Below, piece after piece: positions 16,398-25,097 of a stretch of DNA of 64,000 bases (positions within the stretch are counted from its first letter, which is position 1; each line of letters opens with the position of its first letter). A program made the translations under genes and the position numbers. Under the pieces are notes generated by a model that did not search any database, was not told the origin of the DNA, and was given only the letters and a program-made list of their open reading frames with translations. Source of the stretch: JAWVYT01 sp046483065. Lineage in GTDB: Bacteria > Gemmatimonadota > Gemmatimonadetes > Longimicrobiales > RSA9. The stretch covers positions 10,116 through 74,115 of the forward strand of contig JAWODW010000075.1 of assembly GCA_046483065.1 (NCBI GenBank). Direction: 5' to 3'.

Positions 16398-18599
16398 TCA
16401 CTCGGTCAGCAGCTCCTTCATCTCCTTGAAGAAGTTGCTCCGGAGTTCCTCGCTCTCCTCGGGTGTGAGGATCTGCTCCGCCGACTTCACGTTCAGGTGC
16501 TCGTCGGGGAGGTCGTCGAGGTAGCGGCTCGGCTGGGTCTCCAGCTCTTCCCCGCCCCGCTGCCGGGTCAGGCACCGGGACAGCGTCACTCGCTTTCTCG
16601 CGCGCGTGATTCCCACGTAGAGCAGCCGGCGCTCCTCGGCCAACGGGTCGCCGGCAGGCGCCTCGTTGATGGACCGGGCGTGGGGCAGGATCCCTTCCTC
16701 GAGCCCCACCAGGAACACCTCGTCGAACTCGAGCCCCTTGGCGCTGTGCAGCGTCATGAGGACGACGGCGTCCAGCTCCTCGTCATCCTCGTCGTCCTCC
16801 TCCTGGTCCAGCTTCAGCCGGATCAGCGCGTCGTGGAGCGTGGGCGGCTGCCATCCATCGGGGCCCTCGGGCGCCAGCTGCGGCCGGCCCTGGTACGACT
16901 CCTCGGCGTTCGGGTGGTCGGCCCAGCGCTTCCGCTCGTAGCGGGCGAGGGCGCCCACCAGGTCCTTCAGGTTGTGCACCCGGTGCTCGTCCTCCGCCAC
17001 GCTGTCGATGAGCCCCGTCCCGTCCCGGAACAGCTCCAGCGCCCAGCCGGCGATGGGCGTCAGCTTCGACCCCGGCGGGTAGGTGGCCGTGTGCTCCTCG
17101 GCCTTGATCAGCTTCCGCCGGGCCTTCTCGATGAGCGCCTCGAAGTCCTGGACCGCCCGGAGCTGGGGCGAGCCGAAATCGCTGCCGGTGCCGTCGTCGC
17201 CTGAACCACCGCCGGGCCCCCCGCTGCCGGCCAGCTGGCGGAGCGTCTTGCAGAACCCCTGGCCCTGCGCTCGCGCCCGGTCGGCCAGCCGCATGACCGT
17301 GGTCCGGCCGATCCCGCGGGTCGGTACGTTGATGATGCGGCGGACGGCGATCTCGTCGTTGGGGTGGGCGATGGCCCGGAGATACGCGACGCCGTCGGCG
17401 ACCTCCTTCCGGTCGAAGAACCCGGTGCTGCCCACCACGCGGTAGGGGATGTCGCGCTCTCGCATGGCCTCCTCCAGCGGTCGGCCCTGGAGGTTGGTCC
17501 GGTAGAGGACGGCGTAGTCCCTCCAGTCGGTGCCGTGGCGGTAGCGACGGAGCCCGATTTCCTTCGCGACGGTCCCGGCCTCCTTCGTCTCGTTCTCGTG
17601 CTCGTAGACGTCCACCGGCTCGCCGATGGGGTTCTCCGTCCGGAGCGTCTTCTCGTGCCGGTGCGGATTCTCGGCGATCACCGCGCTGGCCACCGCCAGG
17701 ATCCGCTTCGTGCTCCGGTAGTTCTGCTCCAGCTGGATCACCTCGGCGCCGGGGAAATGGCGCTCGAACTCGAGGATGTTCCGGACATCGGCGCCACGGA
17801 AGGCGTAAATCGATTGGTCGTCGTCGCCCACCACGCACAGGTTCCGCCGGCCGCCGGCCAGGTGGCGCGCCATGTCGAGCTGGACGCCGTTGGTGTCCTG
17901 GTACTCGTCGATCATGACGTATTTCCACCGCTTCCAGACCGCTCGACGGACCTCCTCGTCCTCCTCGAGCAGCTTCCTGGGCAGCAGCAGCAGGTCGTCA
18001 AAGTCCACGGCGCCGCACGCCCGCAGCACGTCCCGGTACTTCGGGTACACGTCGGCGCACAAGATCGCGTAGTCATCGGCCCGGGTCCCCTCGCCCGGAT
18101 CCGCCATGACCTCCCGCCGGGCGGCAGCCGGCGAAACGCCCCGGGTCTTCCAGTCCGAGATCTGCCGGAGCACCCGCTGCAGGTCGAACGCGTCGTCGTC
18201 CACGTGGACCTCGGCCGCCGCCTGCTTCAGCGCGCCGAGCTGATCCCGGGTGTCGTAGATGGCGAACCGCTTCGGCAGCTCCAGCCGCTCCCCGTGCTCC
18301 CGGAGGATCCGGACACCCAGGGAGTGGAACGTGGAGAGGACCACGTCCTTCGCCGCATCGCCGGCGAACGCGGCCACCCGCTCCTTCATCTCGTCGGCCG
18401 CCTTGTTGGTGAACGTCACCGCCAGGATCTTACGCGGCTCGGCCTTGCCGGACTTGATGAGGTGCACGATCCGGTGGACCAGCATCTTGGTTTTTCCGGA
18501 CCCGGCGCCGGCCAGGACCAGCACAGGGCCGTCCGTCTGAAGGACGGCCCGGCGCTGCTCGGGGTTGAGTCCGCGGAGGTGGGCTTCGGGGCTTGGCAC
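16398..18599 (-). CDS. UvrD/PcrA-type superfamily 1 DNA helicase
   Basis: A 733-aa 3'-5' DNA helicase of the UvrD/PcrA/Rep family. All motifs are present: Walker A GAGSGKT (31-37), TFTNKAADEM, DEYQDTN (motif II), GDDDQSIYAFRGA (III), EQNYRST (IV), TLHSAKGLEFDEVF (V) and LLYVGITRAR (VI). Members work in nucleotide excision repair, mismatch repair and removal of RecA or stalled polymerases. An acidic linker (about 590-620, EEDDEDDEELD) precedes motif V. The frame is open far upstream, but homology begins at the GTG at 18599 (HLRGLNPEQRRAV); TACCTT ends 7 nt before it and no Shine-Dalgarno is seen, suggesting a leaderless message. It is convergent with the slipin gene. Confidence 0.92.
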   Translation of the reverse strand: MPSPEAHLRGLNPEQRRAVLQTDGPVLVLAGAGSGKTKMLVHRIVHLIKSGKAEPRKILAVTFTNKAADEMKERVAAFAGDAAKDVVLSTFHSLGVRILREHGERLELPKRFAIYDTRDQLGALKQAAAEVHVDDDAFDLQRVLRQISDWKTRGVSPAAARREVMADPGEGTRADDYAILCADVYPKYRDVLRACGAVDFDDLLLLPRKLLEEDEEVRRAVWKRWKYVMIDEYQDTNGVQLDMARHLAGGRRNLCVVGDDDQSIYAFRGADVRNILEFERHFPGAEVIQLEQNYRSTKRILAVASAVIAENPHRHEKTLRTENPIGEPVDVYEHENETKEAGTVAKEIGLRRYRHGTDWRDYAVLYRTNLQGRPLEEAMRERDIPYRVVGSTGFFDRKEVADGVAYLRAIAHPNDEIAVRRIINVPTRGIGRTTVMRLADRARAQGQGFCKTLRQLAGSGGPGGGSGDDGTGSDFGSPQLRAVQDFEALIEKARRKLIKAEEHTATYPPGSKLTPIAGWALELFRDGTGLIDSVAEDEHRVHNLKDLVGALARYERKRWADHPNAEESYQGRPQLAPEGPDGWQPPTLHDALIRLKLDQEEDDEDDEELDAVVLMTLHSAKGLEFDEVFLVGLEEGILPHARSINEAPAGDPLAEERRLLYVGITRARKRVTLSRCLTRQRGGEELETQPSRYLDDLPDEHLNVKSAEQILTPEESEELRSNFFKEMKELLTE

Positions 18600-18606
18600 G
18601 GCGCCG

Positions 18607-18612
18607 AAGGTA
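18607..18612 (-). promoter_or_regulatory. Putative -10 element for leaderless UvrD gene
   Basis: TACCTT on the minus strand, 7 nt (CGGCGCC) before the GTG start; the element and spacer match those in front of the NhaC gene almost base for base. Confidence 0.45.
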
Positions 18613-18666
18613 GCGGGACGGACGGAAGACTGTCCAGTGCTTTGCGGACGAGCTTTGCGGACGACG

Positions 18667-18811
18667 CACCAGTCACCAGTTTCTACCCATAGCGACATGG
18701 CCGCGGGGGGCATGCCGGCGAATCGATGCATTTCCTGTCGTTTCCGGGCGCCACCCAGCCTTTCAGTCCTTTTCGCCTCCCATACAAAACCCGTCAAACT
18801 GGTGACTGGTG
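18667..18811. repeat. 145-bp element bounded by a 16-bp inverted repeat
   Basis: The 16-mer CACCAGTCACCAGTTT at 18667-18682 is matched perfectly, inverted, by 18796-18811. The arms are themselves a reiterated CACCAGT. The 113-nt interior contains no credible gene. The rest of the gap between the helicase and the small hypothetical gene (18600-18906) shows nothing else. The architecture, a short non-coding segment between inverted simple-sequence arms, recurs with different arms at 26421-26552 and in the CGCGGAG elements. Confidence 0.65.
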
Positions 18812-18906
18812 CGACGTCTTGAGGTCCCACGTCTTGGAGGTCCCTCGGGCTTGCGATCCCGGAGGCAGCCGCTACGTTTCCTGCGTCTCAAGCCCCCTAT
18901 CCGAAC

Positions 18907-19149
18907 ATGTCCGACAACTCGCCCTCACCGGCGGCCCGTGCGCAGGCCGCCCGCGGCATCACGATCCTCATCGCCCTCCAGGAAGCCCGCGACGAGCGGC
19001 AGCAGGTCCTGAGGGAGCTCCGCAACAAGCTGTTCGTCTCCAGCACCGATCCGCGCCGGCAGCGGTTGATGGAGTGCCAGGAGGACCTGGCCCACCAGAT
19101 CCATGAGCTCGACGCCTCGCTCGGTCCGGAGCCGCTCCCCGGCAGCTAA
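18907..19149 (+). CDS. Small hypothetical helical protein
   Basis: An 80-aa soluble, charged protein (ARGITILIALQEARDERQQVL, then LRNKL... and LMECQEDLAHQIHEL) predicted to form two amphipathic helices, with one Cys near residue 58. Codon usage matches neighbouring real genes (GC at third positions), which supports coding. It starts with ATG at 18907 and has no convincing Shine-Dalgarno. I recognise no family. It lies alone between the helicase (divergent) and the DUF819 transporter (same strand, 155 nt downstream). Confidence 0.55.
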   Translation: MSDNSPSPAARAQAARGITILIALQEARDERQQVLRELRNKLFVSSTDPRRQRLMECQEDLAHQIHELDASLGPEPLPGS

Positions 19150-19304
19150 CCCCGGAGGGGCGTGATGGTGATCCACGCCCGAAGTCATGCAGTCGACGGT
19201 TCGAGCCCGGCACCCGAGGACGCGCGTGCGAGCCGCAGCGTCGACAACCCCAACAGGGCCGGCCCCTCGCGTCGCCGCAGGAGAGCCCATATTTTGCCCC
19301 CCCT

Positions 19305-20570
19305 ATGCAAGAAAATATCGCGCAAACCAGCCCGCTCATCACCAACGATGCCGTTGTCCTGGGCATCCTGTTGGTCATCCTCGCCGCCGTGTTCCATACG
19401 TCGCACAGCGACAAGCCCGGCTGGCAGAAGTTCTACAAGTACGTTCCGGCGCTTCTGCTCTGCTACTTCCTCCCGTCGGTGGTGGCCACGCTGGGGATCA
19501 TCTCGGGCGAGGTGTCGAACCTGTACTTCGTATCGTCGCGATACCTCCTGCCGGCGAGCCTGGTCCTGTTGACGCTCAGCATCGACATCAAGGGCATGGT
19601 CCGGCTGGGGCCGAAGGCCATCATCATGTTCGTGACGGGTACCGCAGGGATCGTGATTGGCGGTCCGCTGGCGCTCCTGCTCTTCTCGTGGGTCAGCCCG
19701 GACGCCCTCGGGGGTGCGGGGCCCGACGCGATCTGGCGTGGGATGACCACGGTGGCGGGGAGCTGGATCGGCGGCGGCGCGAACCAGACGGCCATGAAGG
19801 AGGTCTTCGAGGTCGGCGACCAGATCTTCTCGGTGATGGTGGCGGTGGACGTGCTGGTAGCGAACGTCTGGCTGGCGGTGCTGCTGTACGCGGCGGGCGA
19901 ATCGGATGCCATCGACCGGAAGCTGGGGGCCGACAACTCGGCCATCGAGCAGTTGAAGACCACCATGGCGGAGTACCAGGCGAAGGTGGCGCGGATCCCC
20001 AACCTGGCGGACCTCATGAAGATCCTGGCCGTGGGCTTCGGCCTCACGGCCCTGGCCCATTTCGGCGCCGACCTGATCGCACCGTGGATCGGAGAGAACC
20101 TGCCGCAGCTCGATCGGCTGAGCCTCACCAGCCCGTTCTTCTGGATCGTGGTCATCGCCACCACGGGCGGCATGATCCTGTCGTTCACCGGGCTCCGGCA
20201 GCTCGAGGGCGCCGGTGCGTCACGGGTGGGTTCGGCCCTGCTCTACGTGCTCATCGCCTCCATCGGGATGAACATGAACCTCATGGCCATCTTCGAGAAC
20301 CCGGAGCTCTTCCTGGTCGGCTTCATCTGGATCTCGGTCCACGCCGCCCTGTTGATCGTGGTGGCCATCCTCATCAAGGCGCCCGTCTTCTTCCTGGCCG
20401 TGGGCAGCCAGGCCAACGTGGGTGGGGCCGCGTCGGCACCCATCGTGGCCTCCGCCTTCCACCCGGCGCTCGCCACGGTGGGCGTGCTCCTGGCCGTCTT
20501 CGGATACGCCCTGGGCACCTACGCCGCCTGGTTCTGCGGCCAGGTCATGCGGGTGGTGGCCGGGGGCTGA
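19305..20570 (+). CDS. DUF819-family membrane transporter
   Basis: A 421-aa integral membrane protein with about ten to twelve helices in two inverted halves. Recognisable stretches are SWIGGGANQTAMKE in the first half and VGSQANVGGAASAPIVAS in the second, both characteristic of the DUF819 (YjcL-like) family, which is related to sodium-dependent transporters such as GltS. The substrate is unknown. The ATG at 19305 (MQENIAQTSP) is preceded by TATTTT nine nt upstream rather than a Shine-Dalgarno, so the message may be leaderless or nearly so. A GGAG at 19280-19283 is too distant to serve this start. Confidence 0.85.
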   Translation: MQENIAQTSPLITNDAVVLGILLVILAAVFHTSHSDKPGWQKFYKYVPALLLCYFLPSVVATLGIISGEVSNLYFVSSRYLLPASLVLLTLSIDIKGMVRLGPKAIIMFVTGTAGIVIGGPLALLLFSWVSPDALGGAGPDAIWRGMTTVAGSWIGGGANQTAMKEVFEVGDQIFSVMVAVDVLVANVWLAVLLYAAGESDAIDRKLGADNSAIEQLKTTMAEYQAKVARIPNLADLMKILAVGFGLTALAHFGADLIAPWIGENLPQLDRLSLTSPFFWIVVIATTGGMILSFTGLRQLEGAGASRVGSALLYVLIASIGMNMNLMAIFENPELFLVGFIWISVHAALLIVVAILIKAPVFFLAVGSQANVGGAASAPIVASAFHPALATVGVLLAVFGYALGTYAAWFCGQVMRVVAGG

Positions 20571-20608
20571 CGGCGGCCCGTCGGTATCCGTCTATTCATC
20601 GGACGCCG

Positions 20609-20853
20609 CTAGCGGTAGCCGTCGATGTTCCGCCCCAGCCAGATGTCCCGCTCCACGTGCCACACGTCGTTTTCGAGCCGTGGGGAATAGACGCCGGTGT
20701 CATCCGTGTAGTACGCGTACACGATGATGCCGGGCGCCGGCTCACCGTCGTGTGGTACACCGTGCCCGTGATCGTCAGCAGCTCGCCGGGCTCGTTTCCG
20801 GCCGCCAGACGGGTATGCGACGGGATCGAATCGGGGATCCCGATCAATGGCAT
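20609..20853 (-). pseudogene. Frameshifted remnant of an intradiol-dioxygenase-like protein
   Basis: Two reading frames together spell one protein-like segment. One frame gives IPSHTRLAAGNEPGELL then TITGTVYH; after a shift near 20746 the other frame gives DGEPAPGIIVYAYYTDD, TGVYSPRLENDVW and DIWLGRNIDGYR, ending at TAG 20609-20611. The pattern (GEPL-x-ITGTVYxxDGxPAPG-x-VYAYxTDxTGVY) is that of the beta-sandwich in intradiol ring-cleavage dioxygenases and related carboxypeptidase-regulatory-like folds. It is much shorter than the family and lacks the metal-binding half. A sequencing error could explain the shift but not the missing half. Confidence 0.5.
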
Positions 20854-20864
20854 CTAGGGTGAAT

Positions 20865-20906
20865 GTGAGAGGGGGCGCGCCGTAGTGGGCACGCCCCCTC
20901 GCTCAC
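20865..20906 (-). terminator. Strong hairpin downstream of the BNR protein gene
   Basis: GTGAGAGGGGGCG is mirrored by CGCCCCCTCGCTCAC around a 14-nt centre that can itself pair (GCC/GGC). The core 8 bp AGGGGGCG/CGCCCCCT is perfect. It sits about 55 nt past the stop of the 20962-24189 gene. No T-run follows, so Rho-independent function is only probable. Confidence 0.5.
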
Positions 20907-20961
20907 ACCGGTCCCTCAGACGGCCGTCCGGTCAAACGCCGGTCGTGCCATCGGTCCCGGC

Positions 20962-23900
20962 TCAGCCGCCGCCCATCCCCTCGATGGGCGGTGCCCCCGT
21001 GGCTTCGAGCGCGTCGTGCAGCGATGGCACCACCTCATCGGCGTAGCGCTCGATCTCGGCCCGGATCGGGGCCAGCTCAGCCTGCCCGACCCGCACCGAC
21101 TGCCGGTGCATCTCCGTGGGGCCGTACGTGGTGCTCAACCCCCGATATCCAACGGAAAGACGGCTCGACGGCGTCGGCGGGCCGCGCTCGCCCACCTCAC
21201 GCTTCGCCTCGCTCCCCCGCAGCTGCTCGCGCAGCCCCAGCAGCTCGAGACGGGTGTCGTAGAGGCGGCTCGTGAGCTCCGCATCCGGACGGTCCGCCCG
21301 GCTCAGCGCGATCTGCATCGCTTCGACCTTCTGGATCTGCTCCTGGAGCAGGTCGTTCACGCGCGTCATCTCGTGGGCGAACGCCTCGACCTCTTCGCGG
21401 AACGCGGCCACCACATCCGCGGGCACCCGCTCGAGCGCGCCCTCGAACGCGGGCTCGACCTCGAACTCCATCGGCCCGGCCAACTCGGTGACCTCGCCCT
21501 GCTCGATCTTGATCAACGTGGCCGTGTACGTGTCGGGCAGGACCATGAAGCCACCACCCCAGCCGCCGTCTTCGCCGAGTCCGATCATGGCGTTGGACGA
21601 GTACTCCAGATCCCAGTCTATGCGATGGACCCCGGCGGACGCCGGGCCGTTCACACGATTGATGACCAGCCCGTTCCGGTCCCGAATCACGACCTGGACC
21701 ATCGGGCCCTGCTCGCGTATCTCGGCCTCGAGCGCGTCCCAGCCGGGGAACGGCACATCACGCCCTTCCTCGATGGCCCGCTCCCGCTCCTGGCGCTCGG
21801 CCTCCAGCGACGGGTAGCCGTCCCGCAGCCAGTAGGTGAACACGGCGCCGAACGGCGGGTTGTCCGCCGTCCACTGCTGCGCGCCCTGGGAGTGCTGCAC
21901 GCTCTGCGGCTCGTACCAGAGCGCCGGCCGGGTGTCGAACAGCATCGCCTCGCCGTTCAGCCCGTCGGCGCCCTCCCGCAGCGGCGTGTAGTCATCCAGG
22001 ACGAAGATCCCGCGCCCGAACGACGCGGCCACCACGTCCTCCATCTCCCGCTGGATCACGATGTCGCGGAAGGAGATGGTCGGCGTGCCCGGCAGCTCCG
22101 TCCACTCCTCGCCGCCGTTCACGGTGAAGAAGACGCCGAACTCGGTGGCGGCGAACAGCAGGTCCGGATCGATGTGGTCCTGGACCACGCGCCACGTCAG
22201 GTGCCGGTCCGGGAGGTTGCCGGTGATGGACGTCCACGACTGGCCCCGGTTGGTGCTCTTGACGATGTATGGCGAGAAGTCGCCGTTCTTGTGGTTGTCG
22301 AGCGCCGCGTAGACGGTGTTCGGGTCGTGGTGGCTGGCCTTGACGTCGTTCACGAACGCCATGTCCGGCACGTTCGCCATGTCGCCCACCTCGATCCGGC
22401 GCCAGTTCTCACCGCCATCCTCGGTGACCCAGAACAGGCCGTCATCGGTGCCGGCGTAGATCAGGTTCTCATCCAGCGGGCTCTCGCCGATGGACGTGAC
22501 GGTGTTGTAGTTCGACATGGCGCCCACGTCCCACGCCGCGTCCCAGCTCTGGACGTGGCCCATGATGGGCAGTGCGAGCCGCTCCTGGCTCCGGGTCAGG
22601 TCGCCGGAGATCGGCGTCCAGCTGTTGCCCCGGTCGTCGCTCCGCCAGACCCGGTACGACGCGTGGTAGATCCGCGTCGGCTGGTGGAAGCTGACCTCGA
22701 TGGGCGCGTCCCAGTTGAACCGCTCGAACCCCTCGCCTTCCCTCGCCTGCGGCTGGATGTAGACCGCCTCGCCCGTGGTCCGGTCGGTCCGCCACAGCAC
22801 GCCCTGCTGGAACTCGCCGTAGTGGATGTTCGGGTTGCCCGGCTCCACGGCCTGGTCGTGCCCGTCGGCGCCCAGCGTGTGGAACCAGTCCTGGTTCCGG
22901 ATCCCGTAGTCGAAATGCGTCCGAGCCGGCCCGCGGTTCGACCCGTTGTCCTGGGTCCCGCCATACACCTTGTAGAACGGCGTGTCGTCATCCACGGCGA
23001 TCTTGTAGTACTGCATCACCGGGAGGTTGGTCACGTACCGCCACGTCTCCATGTCGTCGAACGTCTCGTACAGCCCGCCGTCGGTGCCGAACAGGATGTA
23101 GTCGGGATCGTCCTTCCGGAACGCGATGGCGTGGTCATCGCCGTGCTTGTTCCGGTTGTTGAGACCGTAATAGGTCTCGAAGTGGTCGTCGCTGACCAGC
23201 GTGGTGGCGCTCACCAGCCAGAGCCGCCCGAACTCGTGCGGCGAGGCGTATAGCTCCTGGTAGTAGTGAGGGCCGGTGGCACCCGACACGGCATCGGACA
23301 TCTTCCGCCACGACTCGCCCCGGTCCTCGCTCATCCACACGCCGCCCTCGGTCCGGATCGTCTCGATGGCCGCGTAGACGATGTCCGGCTTCTGCGGCGA
23401 GATGGCCAGCCCGATCTTCCCCAGCGGACCGCCCGGCAGCCCCGTCCGGAGCCGGTCCCACGTCTCGCCGCCGTCCTCGCTCTTCCAGACGCCCGAGCCG
23501 GGGCCGCCGCCCATGTACGCGGCAACGGTACGGTGCCGGTCCCATGTGGCCGCGTAGAGCCGGTCCGGGTTGCGCGGGTCGATGACGACGTCCGTCGCAC
23601 CCGTCCATCCGTCGTCACCCAGTACCTTCCGCCACGTCTCGCCGCCGTCGGTGGTCTTGTACAGACCCCGCTGGTCGCCGGACCTCCAGAGCGGGCCCTG
23701 GGCCGCGACCCAGACCACGTCCGAGTCCTCCGGGTGCACGATGATCGTGGACAGGTGCTCGCTGTTCTCGAGCCCCATGTTCTGCCACGTCCGGCCGCCG
23801 TCGGTCGACTTGTAGATCCCGTCGCCGTAGCCCACGTGCCGGCCGCCCACGTCCTCGCCCGTGCCCACCCAGATCACGTCCGGGGCGCTAGGGTCGATGG

Positions 23901-24189
23901 CCACCGACCCGATGCTGTACGACGACTCGTTGTCGAAGATCGGCTCCCACGTGGTCCCGGCGTTCGTCGTCTTCCACACGCCGCCTGAGCCCACGGCCAC
24001 ATAGATGATGCTCTCGTCGTGCGGGTGGAAGTCGATGTCGGCGATCCGGCCGCTGTTGAGCGCCGGACCGATGTTGCGAAGCTGAATGCCGGACAGCCGC
24101 GCGTCGGTGAGGGAGGTCTGCTGCGCCATCGCCGGACCGGCGAGGAGCAGGAGGAACAGGGTCGTGAACAGCGTCGCAAGCTTTCTCAT
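20962..24189 (-). CDS. Large secreted BNR/Asp-box (VPS10/sortilin-like) protein
   Basis: A 1075-aa exported protein. Signal peptide 1-23 (LLLLAGPAMAQ), then about 700 residues of beta-propeller blades, many carrying an Asp-box: KTTNAGTTW, KSTDGGRTW, KTTDGGETW, KSEDGGETW, SEDRGESW, VTEDGGENW and KSTNRGQSW. The C-terminal 300 residues contain a beta-sandwich-like segment and a helical region (EALAHEMTRVND-type) typical of proteins annotated as glycosyl hydrolase or sortilin-like in Gemmatimonadota and Bacteroidota. No catalytic sialidase Arg triad is obvious, so a scaffold or binding function is as likely as hydrolysis. The ATG at 24189 begins the signal peptide; an in-frame start at 24204 is weaker. 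Expression signals are not evident. Confidence 0.83.
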   Translation of the reverse strand: MRKLATLFTTLFLLLLAGPAMAQQTSLTDARLSGIQLRNIGPALNSGRIADIDFHPHDESIIYVAVGSGGVWKTTNAGTTWEPIFDNESSYSIGSVAIDPSAPDVIWVGTGEDVGGRHVGYGDGIYKSTDGGRTWQNMGLENSEHLSTIIVHPEDSDVVWVAAQGPLWRSGDQRGLYKTTDGGETWRKVLGDDGWTGATDVVIDPRNPDRLYAATWDRHRTVAAYMGGGPGSGVWKSEDGGETWDRLRTGLPGGPLGKIGLAISPQKPDIVYAAIETIRTEGGVWMSEDRGESWRKMSDAVSGATGPHYYQELYASPHEFGRLWLVSATTLVSDDHFETYYGLNNRNKHGDDHAIAFRKDDPDYILFGTDGGLYETFDDMETWRYVTNLPVMQYYKIAVDDDTPFYKVYGGTQDNGSNRGPARTHFDYGIRNQDWFHTLGADGHDQAVEPGNPNIHYGEFQQGVLWRTDRTTGEAVYIQPQAREGEGFERFNWDAPIEVSFHQPTRIYHASYRVWRSDDRGNSWTPISGDLTRSQERLALPIMGHVQSWDAAWDVGAMSNYNTVTSIGESPLDENLIYAGTDDGLFWVTEDGGENWRRIEVGDMANVPDMAFVNDVKASHHDPNTVYAALDNHKNGDFSPYIVKSTNRGQSWTSITGNLPDRHLTWRVVQDHIDPDLLFAATEFGVFFTVNGGEEWTELPGTPTISFRDIVIQREMEDVVAASFGRGIFVLDDYTPLREGADGLNGEAMLFDTRPALWYEPQSVQHSQGAQQWTADNPPFGAVFTYWLRDGYPSLEAERQERERAIEEGRDVPFPGWDALEAEIREQGPMVQVVIRDRNGLVINRVNGPASAGVHRIDWDLEYSSNAMIGLGEDGGWGGGFMVLPDTYTATLIKIEQGEVTELAGPMEFEVEPAFEGALERVPADVVAAFREEVEAFAHEMTRVNDLLQEQIQKVEAMQIALSRADRPDAELTSRLYDTRLELLGLREQLRGSEAKREVGERGPPTPSSRLSVGYRGLSTTYGPTEMHRQSVRVGQAELAPIRAEIERYADEVVPSLHDALEATGAPPIEGMGGG

Positions 24190-24424
24190 GACGGGATCGG
24201 GCAAGAGTCACGTTGTCGCTTCTGGGACCGCGCCCGCGAGGAGCGCGGAGAGAAGAAACTACAGGCGGCGCGTGCCGGGCACAAATGAGGGCTGTTCCAG
24301 ACGCCGGCGGCGTGACTGCTGTGCACTCGATGACCGGAGCACGGGCCACCGCTCGTCTCATCCCACCATTCCCCTGCCCCGATCCGTCGTCCAGAGTTGA
24401 TGCGTCTTCAACACGGAGGTGAAC

Positions 24425-24793
24425 ATGTCCAACCGGTACGGTATCGACCTGAAGGAGCTGCGGGCCCAGTGGCTCGCCACGCACAGAGAGGATCTCGACG
24501 AGATCGGACACTACGCCGTCGCCATGGAGCTCGGCGACCTGGAGCTCCTCATGGATCCCCGGCTGTTCTACGGTCCACCGCGGCTCCTGGTCCGACGCGA
24601 AGCCAGGACGGCCGAGATCTGGCTGGACGAGGAGGACCTGCATTTCACGCGGTCGGGTCCCTTCACCGAACCCGAGCGGCGCCGGATCCTCGAGCAGGTC
24701 GAAGAGAACCTGGACGAGCTCACGTGGAGGTGGTTCTCCTACCGCGAGGATTTCAAGCGAGGCCGGCTGGCCCGAAATCCCATGACGTGGTGA
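24425..24793 (+). CDS. Hypothetical acidic cytoplasmic protein
   Basis: A 122-aa soluble protein rich in Glu, Asp, Arg and Trp, without signal or membrane segments. Visible pieces are GIDLKELRAQWLATHRED, MELGDLELLMDPR and an LTWRWFSYREDFKRGRL C-terminus. GGAGG five nt before the ATG at 24425 is a good ribosome site and rules out the GTG at 24419. It resembles short conserved hypothetical proteins, but I cannot name a family. It is divergent from the BNR gene and convergent with the ArsA operon, so it is a single-gene unit. Confidence 0.65.
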   Translation: MSNRYGIDLKELRAQWLATHREDLDEIGHYAVAMELGDLELLMDPRLFYGPPRLLVRREARTAEIWLDEEDLHFTRSGPFTEPERRRILEQVEENLDELTWRWFSYREDFKRGRLARNPMTW

Positions 24794-24869
24794 AGCGCGG
24801 ATCAACAGTGGGGGCCACCGCCGTCAACGCCGGGCCGGCGGGCGCGTCGAGGAGACGACGGCAGCTTCT

Positions 24870-25097
24870 CTACTCGCCCAGGAGCCGCCGAACGATCCAG
24901 GCGATGGCGGTCAGCGCCACCGAGAGCAGGATCATGGACGTGAGCGGGATGTACACGCGCGTGTCCCCGGACTCATACCGGATGTCGCCCGGCAGCCGCC
25001 CGAACCAGTCGAGCCCGCCGATCCAGAGCACCGCCCCGAGGACCGCCAGGGCGACTCCCACGAGGAGCATGAGCGGACCGATCTGGTCACCGCTCAC
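24870..25097 (-). CDS. DUF2905-family small membrane protein
   Basis: A 75-aa protein with two membrane helices (about 5-27 and 50-70) separated by the conserved-looking WFGRLPGDIRYESGDTRVYIPLTS segment, reading GRLPGDI-x-Y in the middle, which is the hallmark of DUF2905 proteins. Function is unknown. It starts at a GTG (25097-25095) that overlaps the ArsA stop in the tetranucleotide GTGA, so translation is coupled to ArsA and it is the last gene of that operon. Confidence 0.8.
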   Translation of the reverse strand: MSGDQIGPLMLLVGVALAVLGAVLWIGGLDWFGRLPGDIRYESGDTRVYIPLTSMILLSVALTAIAWIVRRLLGE

